This document shows, piece by piece, positions 36,531-46,483 of a stretch of DNA of 64,000 bases; within the stretch, counting starts at the first letter, position 1; the number at the start of each line of letters is the position of its first letter. The translations under genes were made by a program, and so were the position numbers. The notes under the pieces were generated by a model. It did not search any database, was not told where the DNA came from, and was given only the letters and a program-made list of their open reading frames with translations. The stretch is taken from positions 10,344,501-10,408,500 of the forward strand of contig JAFREQ010000012.1 of NCBI GenBank assembly GCA_025331565.1. Direction: 5' to 3'. This stretch comes from Holacanthus passer. Its lineage: Eukaryota > Chordata > Actinopteri > Pomacanthidae.

Positions 36531-36751
36531 TCCTCTCTACTTTTTTCTTATCTTTTCAACTCTCCTTTCCTGACTCTCCTCCCCCTCCACTTCCCTTTCC
36601 TCACTCTCTCCTCTCCTCTCCTCTCCTCTCCTCTCCTCTCTTCTCCTCTCCTCTCTCTCTCCTCTCCTCTCCTCTCTCTCTCTCTCCTCTCCTCTCCTCT
36701 TCTCTCTCCTCTTCTCTTCTCTCTCTCTCTCCTCTCCTCTCCTCTCCTCTC
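36531..36751. repeat. Polypyrimidine tract, 148 bp uninterrupted
   Basis: The plus strand is CT-rich from about 36531, and from 36604 to 36751 it contains only C and T, built from CTCTC and CTCTCCTCTC units. Such homopurine-homopyrimidine DNA with mirror symmetry can form triple-helical H-DNA. The 102-codon Ser-Leu-Pro frame at 36516-36824 is an artefact of the tract. Confidence 0.92.
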
Positions 36752-36989
36752 ACACCTCCTTAGACAGGGCTATTTTCTGCCTGTCAGGCAGTTTGCAGAC
36801 AAGCACTGTTTTCTACCCTGGTGAGACTCTTTTCAGCGTGTCTGTCTATGCACACATACTGTACAAGTGGCCATTTGATTCATGTTTGCATTAGTGTCTA
36901 CGAGCGTGCATGCATGCGTGTGTGCGAGACAGAAACGCCGCATATTTCATAAGTGGCCATTTGCTTCCTGTGCCTGTATACCTGCATAT
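36752..36989. other. Spacer between the pyrimidine tract and a TG array
   Basis: About 240 bases of mixed sequence with no feature recognised. Confidence 0.5.
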
Positions 36990-37020
36990 GTGTGTGTGTG
37001 TGTATGTGTGTGTATGTGTG
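36990..37020. repeat. Interrupted (TG)n
   Basis: TG runs broken by TA (TGTGTGTGTATGTGTGTG). Confidence 0.85.
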
Positions 37021-37107
37021 CTCCCCTGTTGTGACAGGGTTGAAATCCAAGCTGACATCCCCTTCTCCCTGCAACAGCATATGCCCCTCAGCAAGACCAC
37101 TGGGAGA

Positions 37108-37350
37108 CTACAGAGAGAGAGAAAGAGGGAAGGAGGTGGAGAAGGAGAAGGAGGGGGATGAGAGCGAGAGAGGGGGGAGGGCAAAAATAGAGAGGAGAGG
37201 AGGGGAGACAATGGGTAATGGGTGGCAAGGGGGAGAAGAGGATGGACTGAGAGATGCGATAGAAGGAGAGAGAGAAGAGGGAAATAGCCAAAGAGGACGA
37301 GAGAGGAACAGGAAGAGAGCCACAGACTGAGACCGAGACAGAGGGAGAGA
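37108..37350. repeat. Polypurine (GA/GGA) tract
   Basis: About 240 bases mostly A and G (AGAGAGAGAAAGAGGGAAGG, GGAGAAGGAGAAGGAGGGGG). It is complementary in composition to the pyrimidine tract ending at 36751, about 360 bases away on the same strand. Confidence 0.85.
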
Positions 37351-37916
37351 AAACACCCCCACTGCGTTCCTTTTCAGTCCTGCTAGCGTTGGCATGTGTT
37401 AAATGTAAAGCTGCTGGCTGACTCACCACACTACCAGCTCATAGTCAGCACTCTCTACTGCTCTTGTCTGACAGAGAGACAGAGGGAGAGAGAGCTTAGA
37501 TTCAACACTGTCTAGTTCGACGACGGAGGGAGAGAAAACAGAGGGAGAGGCCACGGGTAAATTACCAAAACTGTCTTCTCCCCCGTCCTGCTTCTGAGGC
37601 ACTTTTTGGGCACATAATCAAACGCGTTTGTCTTAAAAGGTTCTGTGCAAGAGCTGTTTAGTACTTATGCAGGAAAATGTTTATCACCAAATCCTCAAGC
37701 TGAGTGCATTGAATCATTAATGCCAACAAGTAGTGCAAATTAAATAACAGAAGATTTAGTCATGGCTTTCCAGAATCACCTCTATGAGCATTTTATGAGC
37801 AACATTGATGCCTCTATCTGTGGTGCAATATTGTTTGTTTCGGCCTTCTACAACTGGTGCAAATGGAAATGACTAAATTACTCATAATACTGTTTTGTGA
37901 TCTGCTGCTGCTATAG
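37351..37916. other. Unannotated DNA with further GA patches
   Basis: Short GA runs at 37470-37495 and 37525-37550. No gene recognised. Confidence 0.5.
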
Positions 37917-38185
37917 TTAAGGTTTGGTTAGATTTAGACATAATAATGACTTAGTTAAGGCAAGGTAGGTCGGATTTAAAGACAACATTATTAGTTAAAA
38001 GAAGAACTACTTGTATAAGTTTAGAAAAATATCACAGTCATGACTTAAAGTAACTAATGTTACTGTTGGGAAGAAGCAAGATACCTCAACCCCAGTGTCG
38101 ACGTTTTGGAGGAATTAAAATTCCAACTGCGAGCCAGGATTGGTGTGATGGTCAGGTATCCACTGACTTTTGGCCATAGATGTTG
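37917..38185 (+). mobile_element. Dispersed repeat joined to a Tc1-like terminal end
   Basis: 37917-38110 contains GTTAAGGTTTGGTTAG, TTTAGAAAAATATCACAG and AGTAACTAATGTTACTGTTGG, phrases of a dispersed teleost repeat. It continues into 38139-38180, GGTGTGATGGTCAGGTATCC then ACTTTTGGCCATAGATG, which resembles the terminal end of a fish Tc1-like transposon. Assignment is from memory. Borders and target duplication were not determined. Confidence 0.5.
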
Positions 38186-39742
38186 ATTGTGATTGTTGTT
38201 TCTATTTTGAGATGTTATTTACTTTTTTGTGACTAGTTAAATGTTAACTATTATACTGGTTGTTTGAAGCTAATATGCTTCTAATGCAACATCAATATGA
38301 ACTTTCAGGTTACCTGTATCTTTTGTTCTAGTGGAATGTAGATATTTACTAGATGATTTTTTGTGCTGTACGTGGTATGAAGACTTAATGTTGATCTTTC
38401 ACTGATGATTGTTTCTTCCTGTGTTGAGAGACGATGTAATATGGAAAATAGTCTATACTTATTGTTCATGTGTTAATTCATTTTCACAATATCATTGTTC
38501 TAAACCTTGTTTGTGTTATTTCATCCTTTTATGGTTTGTAATCACTATCACTAAATTAGTTGTGTTTTATCCTATACTGTTTTCACTTGCTCACATTTGC
38601 TTCAGTAAAGACCTTGTTGGAAGTGTGTTTAGCCGACTGTGTAGCTGTGCACCTACACACAGTGAGGGCAGAGGAGCTCGTTTGCTGGAGGCCTGTTTGG
38701 GCTGAGATGAACGTAACAGTTTGAACAAACGACAGACTGAACTTACAGCATAGAAGCAAAGACTGAACTGAAGATATTTACTAAAGCAGAGACAAAACAT
38801 CACAACCTCGATGTCAGTGTCATTTTAATCGCTCGCTGGCTGATGATGCATTAACTTTTAATACTATAACATAAATACTATATAAGTACTATAACAGTTT
38901 TGTAGCCAGTGTTTATTATAAATGTATAACTTTTTGACATAAGGAACAAGTTGAGGTCTTTCCATTTTCCATACCAGTTAATTCCTATTCACAGTCCCAG
39001 GCGTATGGTTGAGTAGTGGAGACAGGCTACAGTCATACAACACAAAACTCAATTTTATTTTGATTGTCTTCAATTGGATAGATGACTATTTTTAGGATCG
39101 CGCCTCATCGTAACACTCAGATGAAATTAATAACCTCTCTGAGTGACTCACATGTCTCTTGGGCATGTTCGGAGGATCATAATAAAAGTCTCTGTGAAAG
39201 AAAGAGAATAAAAAAGGTAGATGTGGGTGTGGATGTGGGGGTTGGGTTGATAGTCGCTCTGCGTTAAACTCGGTTTTATGAAAACACGTTTTATATCTTT
39301 GGTTCAATTCCCACCGGGCACTCGCGCATGAAAGATGTACAGTATGCTTTCCTGGTATTTTAAGACACTTTTGATGAAAGCCATTTACAATGTACAGTCA
39401 GGAGAAGTGAAGGCATGATGGGGGTTCACGTTAGTGATCACTCGTGTGTGTCTTGTAAAGGCATTTTGTAACAGTACTTTGCACATTTTTAACTCTTATT
39501 TATCCTTGTCTTGACTGAGTGTGTGTGCAGTCTTTTAGTTTACAGACTCACAGTGAGGAGTGTCATAATACAATGATCTCAATAAAGGCCGCCTGAACAC
39601 ACAGAAAATATCTTTGTGTATGTTGGAGGACATTTCAAGATCACATAATTCATTCCGATGCAATCACAGAGTTTGTACAGAATAATGTTTCAATGCAATG
39701 CGGCCGCCAACAGCAGTATGTTCATATCAGCACACAAGGGAG
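38186..39742. other. Unannotated AT-rich DNA
   Basis: No gene or transposon recognised. The frames at 38409-38705, 38591-38803 and 39082-39307 have no known domain. Confidence 0.5.
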
Positions 39743-39757
39743 ATTTTTTTTTTTTTT
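39743..39757. repeat. Poly-T run
   Basis: Fifteen consecutive T residues. Confidence 0.9.
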
Positions 39758-39841
39758 CGACATGCAAAACCATTTAAATAAACTGCAGTTAAACAGCGCA
39801 GTGAAATGTCTTTGGTGGAGGTGAAGAAACTGGGGGTTGAA

Positions 39842-39859
39842 GGAGAGAGAGAGAGAGAG
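39842..39859. repeat. (GA)n microsatellite
   Basis: A short perfect GA run of about nine units. Confidence 0.85.
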
Positions 39860-40474
39860 TCTGAGGGGGGGCTGGTTTACCGTGTACATAATAATATAGT
39901 GTGCATATGTGCATGAAGGTGATCCAGTCATATTATAATGTATGCAGTGGCATTGGACAGGATACATGTATGGGATGAACAAGGCCAGATTTTAATTGGA
40001 TTAGAAACATCACACAATGGTTTTTATTTATCTGGAGATGAAAGAATACGATCACAAAACCATATGTAAATACATTTTACAAGCCAGGCAAAATACTAAC
40101 AAATGAAACCGCACTGTGAAATATCCACTGCTTTGACCTCTGTTTCCTACTCTTTCGTCCTCTCCCACCTCCTCCCCTCCTCCGTCTGCCTCCTTTTAGT
40201 TGTTTCAGCATGTCGAAACACTTTTTCACTTCAGGACCTGCTGATCAGGAGCCTTGATGACCGTACTGGATGTAAAATGATTTCCCTTGCATTTTTTTTC
40301 TCTAACATCAGTGAAATGCCGTGATGGTAGTGTAGGCTGTTTTCTGGGGCTGATTGCATTGCATTTAAAGGAATTCACTGCACCGTGCATACAGCATTAC
40401 TGATGATGAAGCTGCCCAGGCGCAGGAAAACAATTGTAGTGTGATCTATAAATATGGACTTTAAAATGGGGATC
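39860..40474. other. Unannotated DNA
   Basis: Contains a CT-rich patch at 40155-40195. No gene recognised. Confidence 0.5.
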
Positions 40475-40660
40475 TTGTTTAAAGGTTTGGTTCACCCAAG
40501 TTACATAAAAGAAAAACATATTCTTCCACTTAACACTGGTGGTATGTAGCTCTGCAGATGCTTTGAAATATCCACCTCTGATCGCTCCATGTGGTCAGGT
40601 TTAAGCAACAAAACAACTTTAATTAAGATTAGAGAAAGACTAAACACATCCTGTCTTCTA
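40475..40660. mobile_element. MITE-like teleost repeat fragment
   Basis: AAAGGTTTGGTTCACCCAAG then ACATAAAAGAAAAACATATT, followed later by TTTAAGCAACAAAACAACTT, resemble short dispersed repeats of fish genomes. The match is partial and from memory, with no inverted-repeat ends identified. Confidence 0.35.
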
Positions 40661-41195
40661 CTTCAATTCACTGTTGACTTTTTCAATTTTTAACCAGGAT
40701 CACAATCTTTCCTTTATTATAACAAAACAAAGTGCTTTGACTCCCAAATATTAATCAGGCTTTAGTTGCTATTAGCCAATCTTATATTGTGAAAGTGGAT
40801 ATTGTAGGGAAAACAAATAAAATGCATTGCCACTTTTTGACTACATTCATTGAAAATGTTTCCTTGTTATGTTGATAAAAGGCGTAATTTGGGCTGTTTA
40901 AAATTCAATTAATCTCCATTGTATTGGAAATTTTGGAAGGCACATTATCTCTGACAGAAATCTCAGGATCCAAGCAAACATATCCAAAAACTCTGTGCAT
41001 GACTAAATACCACTAGAAGTAAATGAAATATGAATCCTTTAAAATGATTTTTTTTCTTGCCATGTTTCATGCAACAGTAAACAGCACAACTCGCCGTTAC
41101 AATTATTAGTGTGTGTGTGCTGAACAGTTTCTCCTGCCCTTCTCACTCTGTTTGACAAAGCTGCTCGTGATCTTCAAACCCCCTTCAACAAAGCT
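40661..41195. other. Unannotated AT-rich DNA
   Basis: Nothing recognised. Possibly the decayed rest of the repeat to its left. Confidence 0.45.
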
Positions 41196-41412
41196 CTGCT
41201 CTCGTGAGGCCTGATCCCTCCTAACCCCCTGTCTCACGCTCTCTCCCTCCTGTCTCCCTCTCTCTCTCTTCCACCCTTCAGCTATCTGTCTCTCTCGCTC
41301 ATCTGTCTCCCGACCTGTCTCTCTGCCTCTCTGCCTCCTGCTGTCTCTCTCCGCTGCTCTCTCCTTTGCCCTCCCCTCTCTCTTTGTTCCAGGGATCAAA
41401 CGAGTATCTCTC
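41196..41412. repeat. CT-rich low-complexity tract
   Basis: TCTCTCTCTCTTCC, GTCTCTCTCGCTC and CTCTGCCTCTCTGCCTCC patches across about 215 bases. The 104-codon minus-strand frame is its Arg-Glu-Gly rich translation. Confidence 0.75.
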
Positions 41413-41437
41413 TCGTCCATGCTCCGTCACCTGGGAG

Positions 41438-41438
<1 letters not shown>

Positions 41439-41484
<46 letters not shown>
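41439..41484. repeat. (CA)n microsatellite
   Basis: A 23-unit perfect CA run. Confidence 0.95.
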
Positions 41485-41486
<2 letters not shown>

Positions 41487-42126
41487 GCTCTGGCCTTTAG
41501 TTTGTAGCAGCGCTCATGTTTCTGTTGAAGATTTTAGAGTAGTCATGGTCAAAGAACGAGCTAACATTCGACTCACCTATTGCTTCGGATCAAAGAAGAG
41601 AGAGAGCGAGGAAAAGAGCAGAAACACAAAAAGCAAAGCGGAACAATGTCAGACCGGACAGATTAAAACAGAAAAGAGTTTCGCTGAATTGAACTGAAAT
41701 GACCATGATAAAGATCAGAGCCAACTCAGACTGGAAAAAAAAGAAAATCAAGCGAATGTTAAAGCCTATGTGGAATTGCCTTAAGATGTAGCTTCTCCAA
41801 AAAAAACTTCTGAATGAAGGTTGAAGAAAAAAGAAAACCTCGAGCCAATACAAAACAAAGTCAATATATGTTTTTTTTTTATCAGGAATGTAAACTCACT
41901 TTTGCTAAATGATTGCTCCATTAAGCCAATATGTAGGATCAAATAGAAGTGTATGTTAGCTGCTATCATGTCTTGGCACACAGTTGTGGAGGTTGTTGCT
42001 TGTTCATTCAACTTTAGCTTTGTCCATACTCCACTCATGTTGCTCAAATGTGGATTTTACAGCACCAAACAAATGGCAAGATCGCTGTGAGCAGTAACAT
42101 CTATTCAAAGTGTTGTCACAGATCTA
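41485..42126. other. Unannotated DNA
   Basis: Nothing recognised. The minus-strand frames at 41590-41853 and 41781-42047 are Phe-rich from AT-rich DNA. Confidence 0.5.
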
Positions 42127-42342
42127 CAACTCTGATTCCAAAAAAATTGGGATGCTGTAAATAAAAACAGAAGGCAGTCATTTGCAAACAACCTGTGTTT
42201 GCAGATGACGTTTTTACTTTGTGTTCCTGAGCCCATGTATTAATCTCCTTCATACAATCATGTGTTTGACAAAGTGGTGAACCTCTCTCCATCCTCGCTC
42301 GTGAACGACTGGGTCTTTCCAGGATGAACCTTTCATACCCAA
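42127..42342 (-). mobile_element. Tc1/mariner-type element, copy 3, truncated
   Basis: Left end CAACTCTGATTCC at 42127, preceded by TA, then TTTGCAAACAACCTGTGTTT, TGTTCCTGAGCCCATG and the same internal junction (ATCATGTGTTTGACAAAG) as copies 1 and 2. It stops after TTTCATACCCAAT at about 42342, so the right half and right inverted repeat are missing. A shared deletion junction in three copies means they come from one non-autonomous founder. Confidence 0.85.
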
Positions 42343-42567
42343 TATGTGGTATATTAACATGGTCACTTAGATCAAATTCATGGCTATATTTTATGAACCA
42401 TAAGTGCTTTAAGGCTTAAAACAGAATAAAAGATATGATGCTAAAACTATTTGGTTAAGGTTGGCAGTAGTTAGACAGGATGACCTTCTTCACCTCGTGG
42501 AATCGAGGTTTCCCTATTTACCTGCGTGCCATCCCAACCTCCCTAACATTTCTTTCCAGCCTCCTCA
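42343..42567. other. Unannotated DNA
   Basis: Nothing recognised. The frames at 42461-42665 are short, and they run into the minisatellite-like sequence to the right. Confidence 0.45.
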
Positions 42568-42617
42568 AGTTCAGTCCAGTCCGGTTCAGGCCGGTCCAGG
42601 TCAGCCCAGTCCCGTCC
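42568..42617. repeat. Degenerate 10-bp minisatellite-like repeat
   Basis: Units of the type CAGTCCGGTT, CAGGCCGGTC, CAGGTCAGCC, CAGTCCCGTC follow one another with a period close to ten bases. Confidence 0.55.
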
Positions 42618-43257
42618 ACTGCGGCGTACTTTGGTTTAATCTGGTCCTGTCTGGCTGAGAACTGAACAGGTGGTATGTGACAGCAGGTATGAGCTGACAT
42701 CAAAGGAACTGGGAGAGGAAGCGCGAGAGACGCAGGGGGAGGAAAAGGGGGAAAGATCTGTAGACAAAAAAAAACAAAGGAATTATGAAAAGGAAAGAGC
42801 TGGAAATATGTGAGGACAGAGAGTGTGTGTGTGTGTTTGAATGATAGCAGATGAAGAATTAGAAAGAGAGAAAGAAGAGGATGTGTGTGTGAGGTGGTTG
42901 GTGAGGTTGGGGGTGTTTGCCGGGTGGGTGCGACAGAGGGTTCGGTGCTTGTCTCCAGACCAACAGCTTGTGTGCTTAACTCTGGTGAATACCAATTGTT
43001 CTGCACTGATAAGACGACTGCAAAAGTCCAAAAAACTCTGAAAACAAAATACATCTCTTTATCTCTCTCTCTTTGTCTCCCTCTCACTTCCACTACAGTT
43101 TCACTTTAAACCATTATACTATTTTGCCTATACTTTTTCTTGGACTCACTCTTTCACAAGCTCTAATTATTTCCTCTCCAAAGCAATGCATGCACACTTG
43201 CAGCCTTTTTAATTTAGACTATATGTACATACATACATTCTCTGTCACCCCTATAGG
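42618..43257. other. Unannotated, GA-rich in part
   Basis: 42700-42900 is purine-rich with a short TG run at 42823-42836. The 191-codon minus-strand frame at 42518-43093 is mainly Ser/Pro/Leu/Thr and contains repeat-derived segments, with no recognised domain. Confidence 0.5.
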
Positions 43258-43299
43258 TGGCTCTCTGCAGATGATGTCAGGTGAACGTGGGCATTGTTT

Positions 43300-43600
43300 A
43301 ACGAGCCCTGGGACCGGGAAAGAGAGGAGGGGGGAGGAGGAGGAGGGATGGGACAATAGGAGGGAGAAGAGGAGGAGGGGAGTCGAGGTAGAGGACAACA
43401 GCAGCAGCGGAGGCGGGGAGGGAGGGGAGGAGGAAGAGATGGACGTGGAGGAGGAAGCTGGAGTCGAGAGGAAGGATGAGGAGAGAGGGAAGTGACGCAG
43501 GACGGAAATGTGTCAAGGAAAAGCAGGACTTCGACAGGACGAAAGAGAGGAGAGAGGACAAGAGAGTTGGAGGACACCCGGTCGCAGGAGGGAGGTGGAA
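43300..43600. repeat. Polypurine (GGA)n-rich tract
   Basis: Dominated by GGAGGAGGAGGAGGG, GAGAAGAGGAGGAGGGGAG and similar. On the plus strand one frame (ending at 43493-43495) reads as a Glu/Arg/Gly-rich acidic tail. On the minus strand it makes the longest ORF in the window (43251-43919, 222 codons), which is low complexity and not credible as a gene. Confidence 0.85.
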
Positions 43601-43789
43601 GAGTATAGAGGAGGAACATGAGGGAAATGTATGTGATATGTAGCCTGAGGACAAGAGAGAAAGGGATGCAATAAAGAGGAAGAAGGAGACAGAAAGGAGA
43701 CATAGACATAATAGAGAGAGTATGTGACATGTAGCCGATAGAAACCCTCCAACAAGGTGAGAGAGACGTGCAGGAGGTGAAGGGTGGAG
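43601..43789. other. Purine-rich spacer
   Basis: Continuing GA-rich sequence with no recognised feature. Confidence 0.5.
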
Positions 43790-43880
43790 GATCCTCCCTC
43801 TCACCTCTCTCTCGTCTCCTCTGCTCTCCTTCCTCGCAGCCTCTCCCTCCTCCTCCTCCTCCTCCTCCTCCTCCTCTCTC
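43790..43880. repeat. CT-rich tract with (CCT)n repeat
   Basis: CTCACCTCTCTCTCGTCTCC leads to an approximately 11-unit CCT repeat at 43845-43877. It is complementary in kind to the (GGA)n-rich tract at 43300-43600. Confidence 0.9.
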
Positions 43881-44111
43881 GCCGTGTAACATTAGCCTAC
43901 TGGGAGGGAAAATCTCCAAAGTCAGCTCTTCTCAAGGCTTTTCCTGTTCTCTCTCTCTCTCTTTTTCGCATTATGTCACGTTATTCCTGCTCACAAAATG
44001 GAAAAATGCTTCAGACCTTACTCATCCTCATTAAACACATTTCTGCCTCAGTAGTTGCTGATTCTATTCAGACTATCTTCTTTAAAACTAGAGCCACGAT
44101 CAAAGTCACTC

Positions 44112-44135
44112 TTTTTTTTTTTTTTTTTTTTTTTT
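44112..44135. repeat. Poly-T run
   Basis: Twenty-four consecutive T residues. Confidence 0.95.
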
Positions 44136-44183
44136 GCTGCGCTGTTGAGCCACACTGAGTGAAGATTTGTGAAACATTTGCTT

Positions 44184-44194
44184 CCCCCCCCCCC
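44184..44194. repeat. Poly-C run
   Basis: Eleven consecutive C residues, 48 bases after the poly-T run. Confidence 0.95.
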
Positions 44195-44352
44195 TTTCAC
44201 ATTTTGATCCAGGAAGGGTCTGACATCCAATTGTCTGAGAGAAAGGAATTTTCTCTAACAATAGATCCAATTATGTAGTGTATTACAGTTTGGCTTTCAA
44301 GATGAATCCTCTGCAAAAAGCTGTTGCAGGTCTGCTGCAGGAAGTCGAAGAG

Positions 44353-44353
<1 letters not shown>

Positions 44354-44409
<56 letters not shown>
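44354..44409. repeat. Long (TG)n microsatellite
   Basis: A 28-unit perfect TG run. Confidence 0.97.
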
Positions 44410-44410
<1 letters not shown>

Positions 44411-44536
44411 CCACTGTATCTACGTATCCATATCCTCTCTTTGTTCTGTTGCTCCGTGCAGCTCCCTCAGCAACTCTGTCAGTAATGGTCATTGAATGCA
44501 ACACGGGCAGACAGGTGCACGGCAGCGACAAAGGCC

Positions 44537-44538
<2 letters not shown>

Positions 44539-44588
<50 letters not shown>

Positions 44589-44608
44589 TGTGTGTGTGTG
44601 TGTGTGTG
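44539..44608. repeat. Long (TG)n microsatellite
   Basis: About 35 TG units with a single GGG interruption at 44584-44586. Confidence 0.97.
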
Positions 44609-44875
44609 AGTGCGGGTCGTCCATTGTGGAATCTATCCATCCTCAGCATCGTGTGCGGCTCATATTCTTCTGCTTACGCTGCTCTCCTTTGCCTCACAGC
44701 ATCAAGTCTATCCCTCTGTTCATTTAAGTCCTGAAAATAAACTGTCACTCAGTCCATCAGCCAGTGTATGACTGCCTCTTTGTTTCTGTGTGTGTGTGTG
44801 TGTTCGTGTGCGGTTGTGGTTTGGGAGTTGTATGTGCACATTGGGGCGTTGTGGCAGTGCGCACACTCACACTTG

Positions 44876-44909
44876 TATATATATATATTTGTATATATGT
44901 GTGTGTATG

Positions 44910-44945
<36 letters not shown>
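44876..44945. repeat. (TA)n/(TG)n compound microsatellite
   Basis: TATATATATATA followed by TGTGTGTATGCC and then a 17-unit TG run at 44912-44945. Confidence 0.93.
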
Positions 44946-44947
<2 letters not shown>

Positions 44948-45233
44948 AAGCTGTCAATTTGTCTTGCCCAGCTCCATCCAAAAACACAGACAGCCCATTG
45001 AGGCGTATGCTGCAGAGAAAAATAACAACTCCAACTGACAAACATACTTTAGTCAGCGTGCAAACACACACCCCGAGACAGATGGACGAGGTTTTGCATT
45101 TAAATTGAAGATATAGTTTACTTTTTATACTTAAAGTACTTTTTCTGTGTGAAATTGTCACTTGAGTTTGGGTTATAGTTGTTAATTCACTATTGATTAA
45201 TGCTGCATTGAATCGGAGACAGACTGTCCCTGA
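44946..45233. other. Unannotated DNA
   Basis: Nothing recognised; the minus-strand frames here include the His-Thr run of the TG array. Confidence 0.5.
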
Positions 45234-45243
45234 GGGGGGGGGG
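45234..45243. repeat. Poly-G run
   Basis: Ten consecutive G residues. Confidence 0.9.
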
Positions 45244-46483
45244 CTGTAGTTGCACTAGCGTAAATTAATCTGGGCCACATTCAGCTGCAGAAGGCAGCAT
45301 TTAGTACCCATAAATACTGTCCATCTGTCTGCTTATCACGTTGCTGTGAGGGGGGTCAGGTAGAGCGTTTGAGGTCATGTGATGCAGTATGACTGTGTGT
45401 TGTCTCGCCGTGTGTCTGTGTGTGTGTTGCGTAACAGCAGAATAAAATCCATAGTTCGAGAAGGGCTCGCCTCTAAGCAGCTCACGCCTGACCGATATAC
45501 ACCATCAGGGACATTGTGCTTTTCCCATTCACATACTGGGTATTAAACATCAAACTTCCTTGGCTGATCAGGGTTTTTTAAAATTTGAAACTATCCTCAT
45601 TCACACAGAACTCACTGCCTTCGTAATAGATGGACAAAAAAAACAGCTTGTTTAATGATACCTGATATGAAAAACATTTGCAGAGGAGCAGGTAAAAATA
45701 ATATTATTTTAGTTTCTCTTTATGTGTGAGAGAAAAATTGTAGATGTTGAACAAGATAGACCTTAATGATGACTTTCCCCCGTGACCTGTATACTGTGTA
45801 AACTAAATTTTTCAAATCCTCAATATCTACGTTTGAGGAAAAAGTCTTCAATGCCTTGGAAAAAATGAAGACAGCTAAAAATAAATGTAACAGTGTAGCA
45901 GATCTTTGGGCAAATCAATAATCCAATGTAGGAAAAAATGTTGGCAAAATTGATGCAGGTCATTTATAAAATATGCATTTGATTAGAGAGATGTAATAAT
46001 CATTTACCTTTTTTTCTGCATGGCTGATGTCCTCCTCAGTGAAATGAGAAACATCCAAAGGCAGCAGGTGTAACGTGAAGGTCAAAGTTCATTAAATTAC
46101 AATGAATTTCCTTCACAACATCAAAGAAAACGTAGCCTACAGTGGCGAGGGTTCCCTCTGCAGAGGCAGCGTGGGAAAATTTCACGAGCAGGAAGACGGT
46201 GCATGACGGCACTATCAAAGGCCTAATGCACGGTTTCATTATGCATGTAAGGTTGCTCACTGCATATGTTATTGTTCTCTGAGAGGGAAGAGTGAGGAAC
46301 TTAACCTCAAGCGTTGGTCAGCAGTGCCGACATCCCAGTCGCCTGAATAATGTAAACGTAATAAATAAAACTGAGTTTGGAGTAGAACAGACATATTTTC
46401 TTCTAGTACTGCATTGATCCTTATCTGTTGCTTCTGGTTGGATGTTCACTAAAGCAGTGTATTTTACATTGTGTAGCAACTAT
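45244..46483. other. Unannotated DNA with a DR1-type nuclear receptor motif
   Basis: No gene recognised. AGGTCAAAGTTCA at 46079-46091 is a direct repeat of hexamers with one spacer base, the arrangement bound by HNF4 and RXR/PPAR-type receptors; a single site has little weight. Confidence 0.45.

Noticed and set aside
42518..43093. 191-codon minus-strand frame
   Set aside because: Biased Ser/Pro/Thr/Leu composition from GA-rich and minisatellite DNA, with no domain.
43251..43919. Longest open frame in the window, 222 codons on the minus strand
   Set aside because: It is a Ser/Pro/Leu and Gly-rich translation of GGA/CCT simple sequence, with overlapping long frames in the other registers, as expected of low-complexity DNA.
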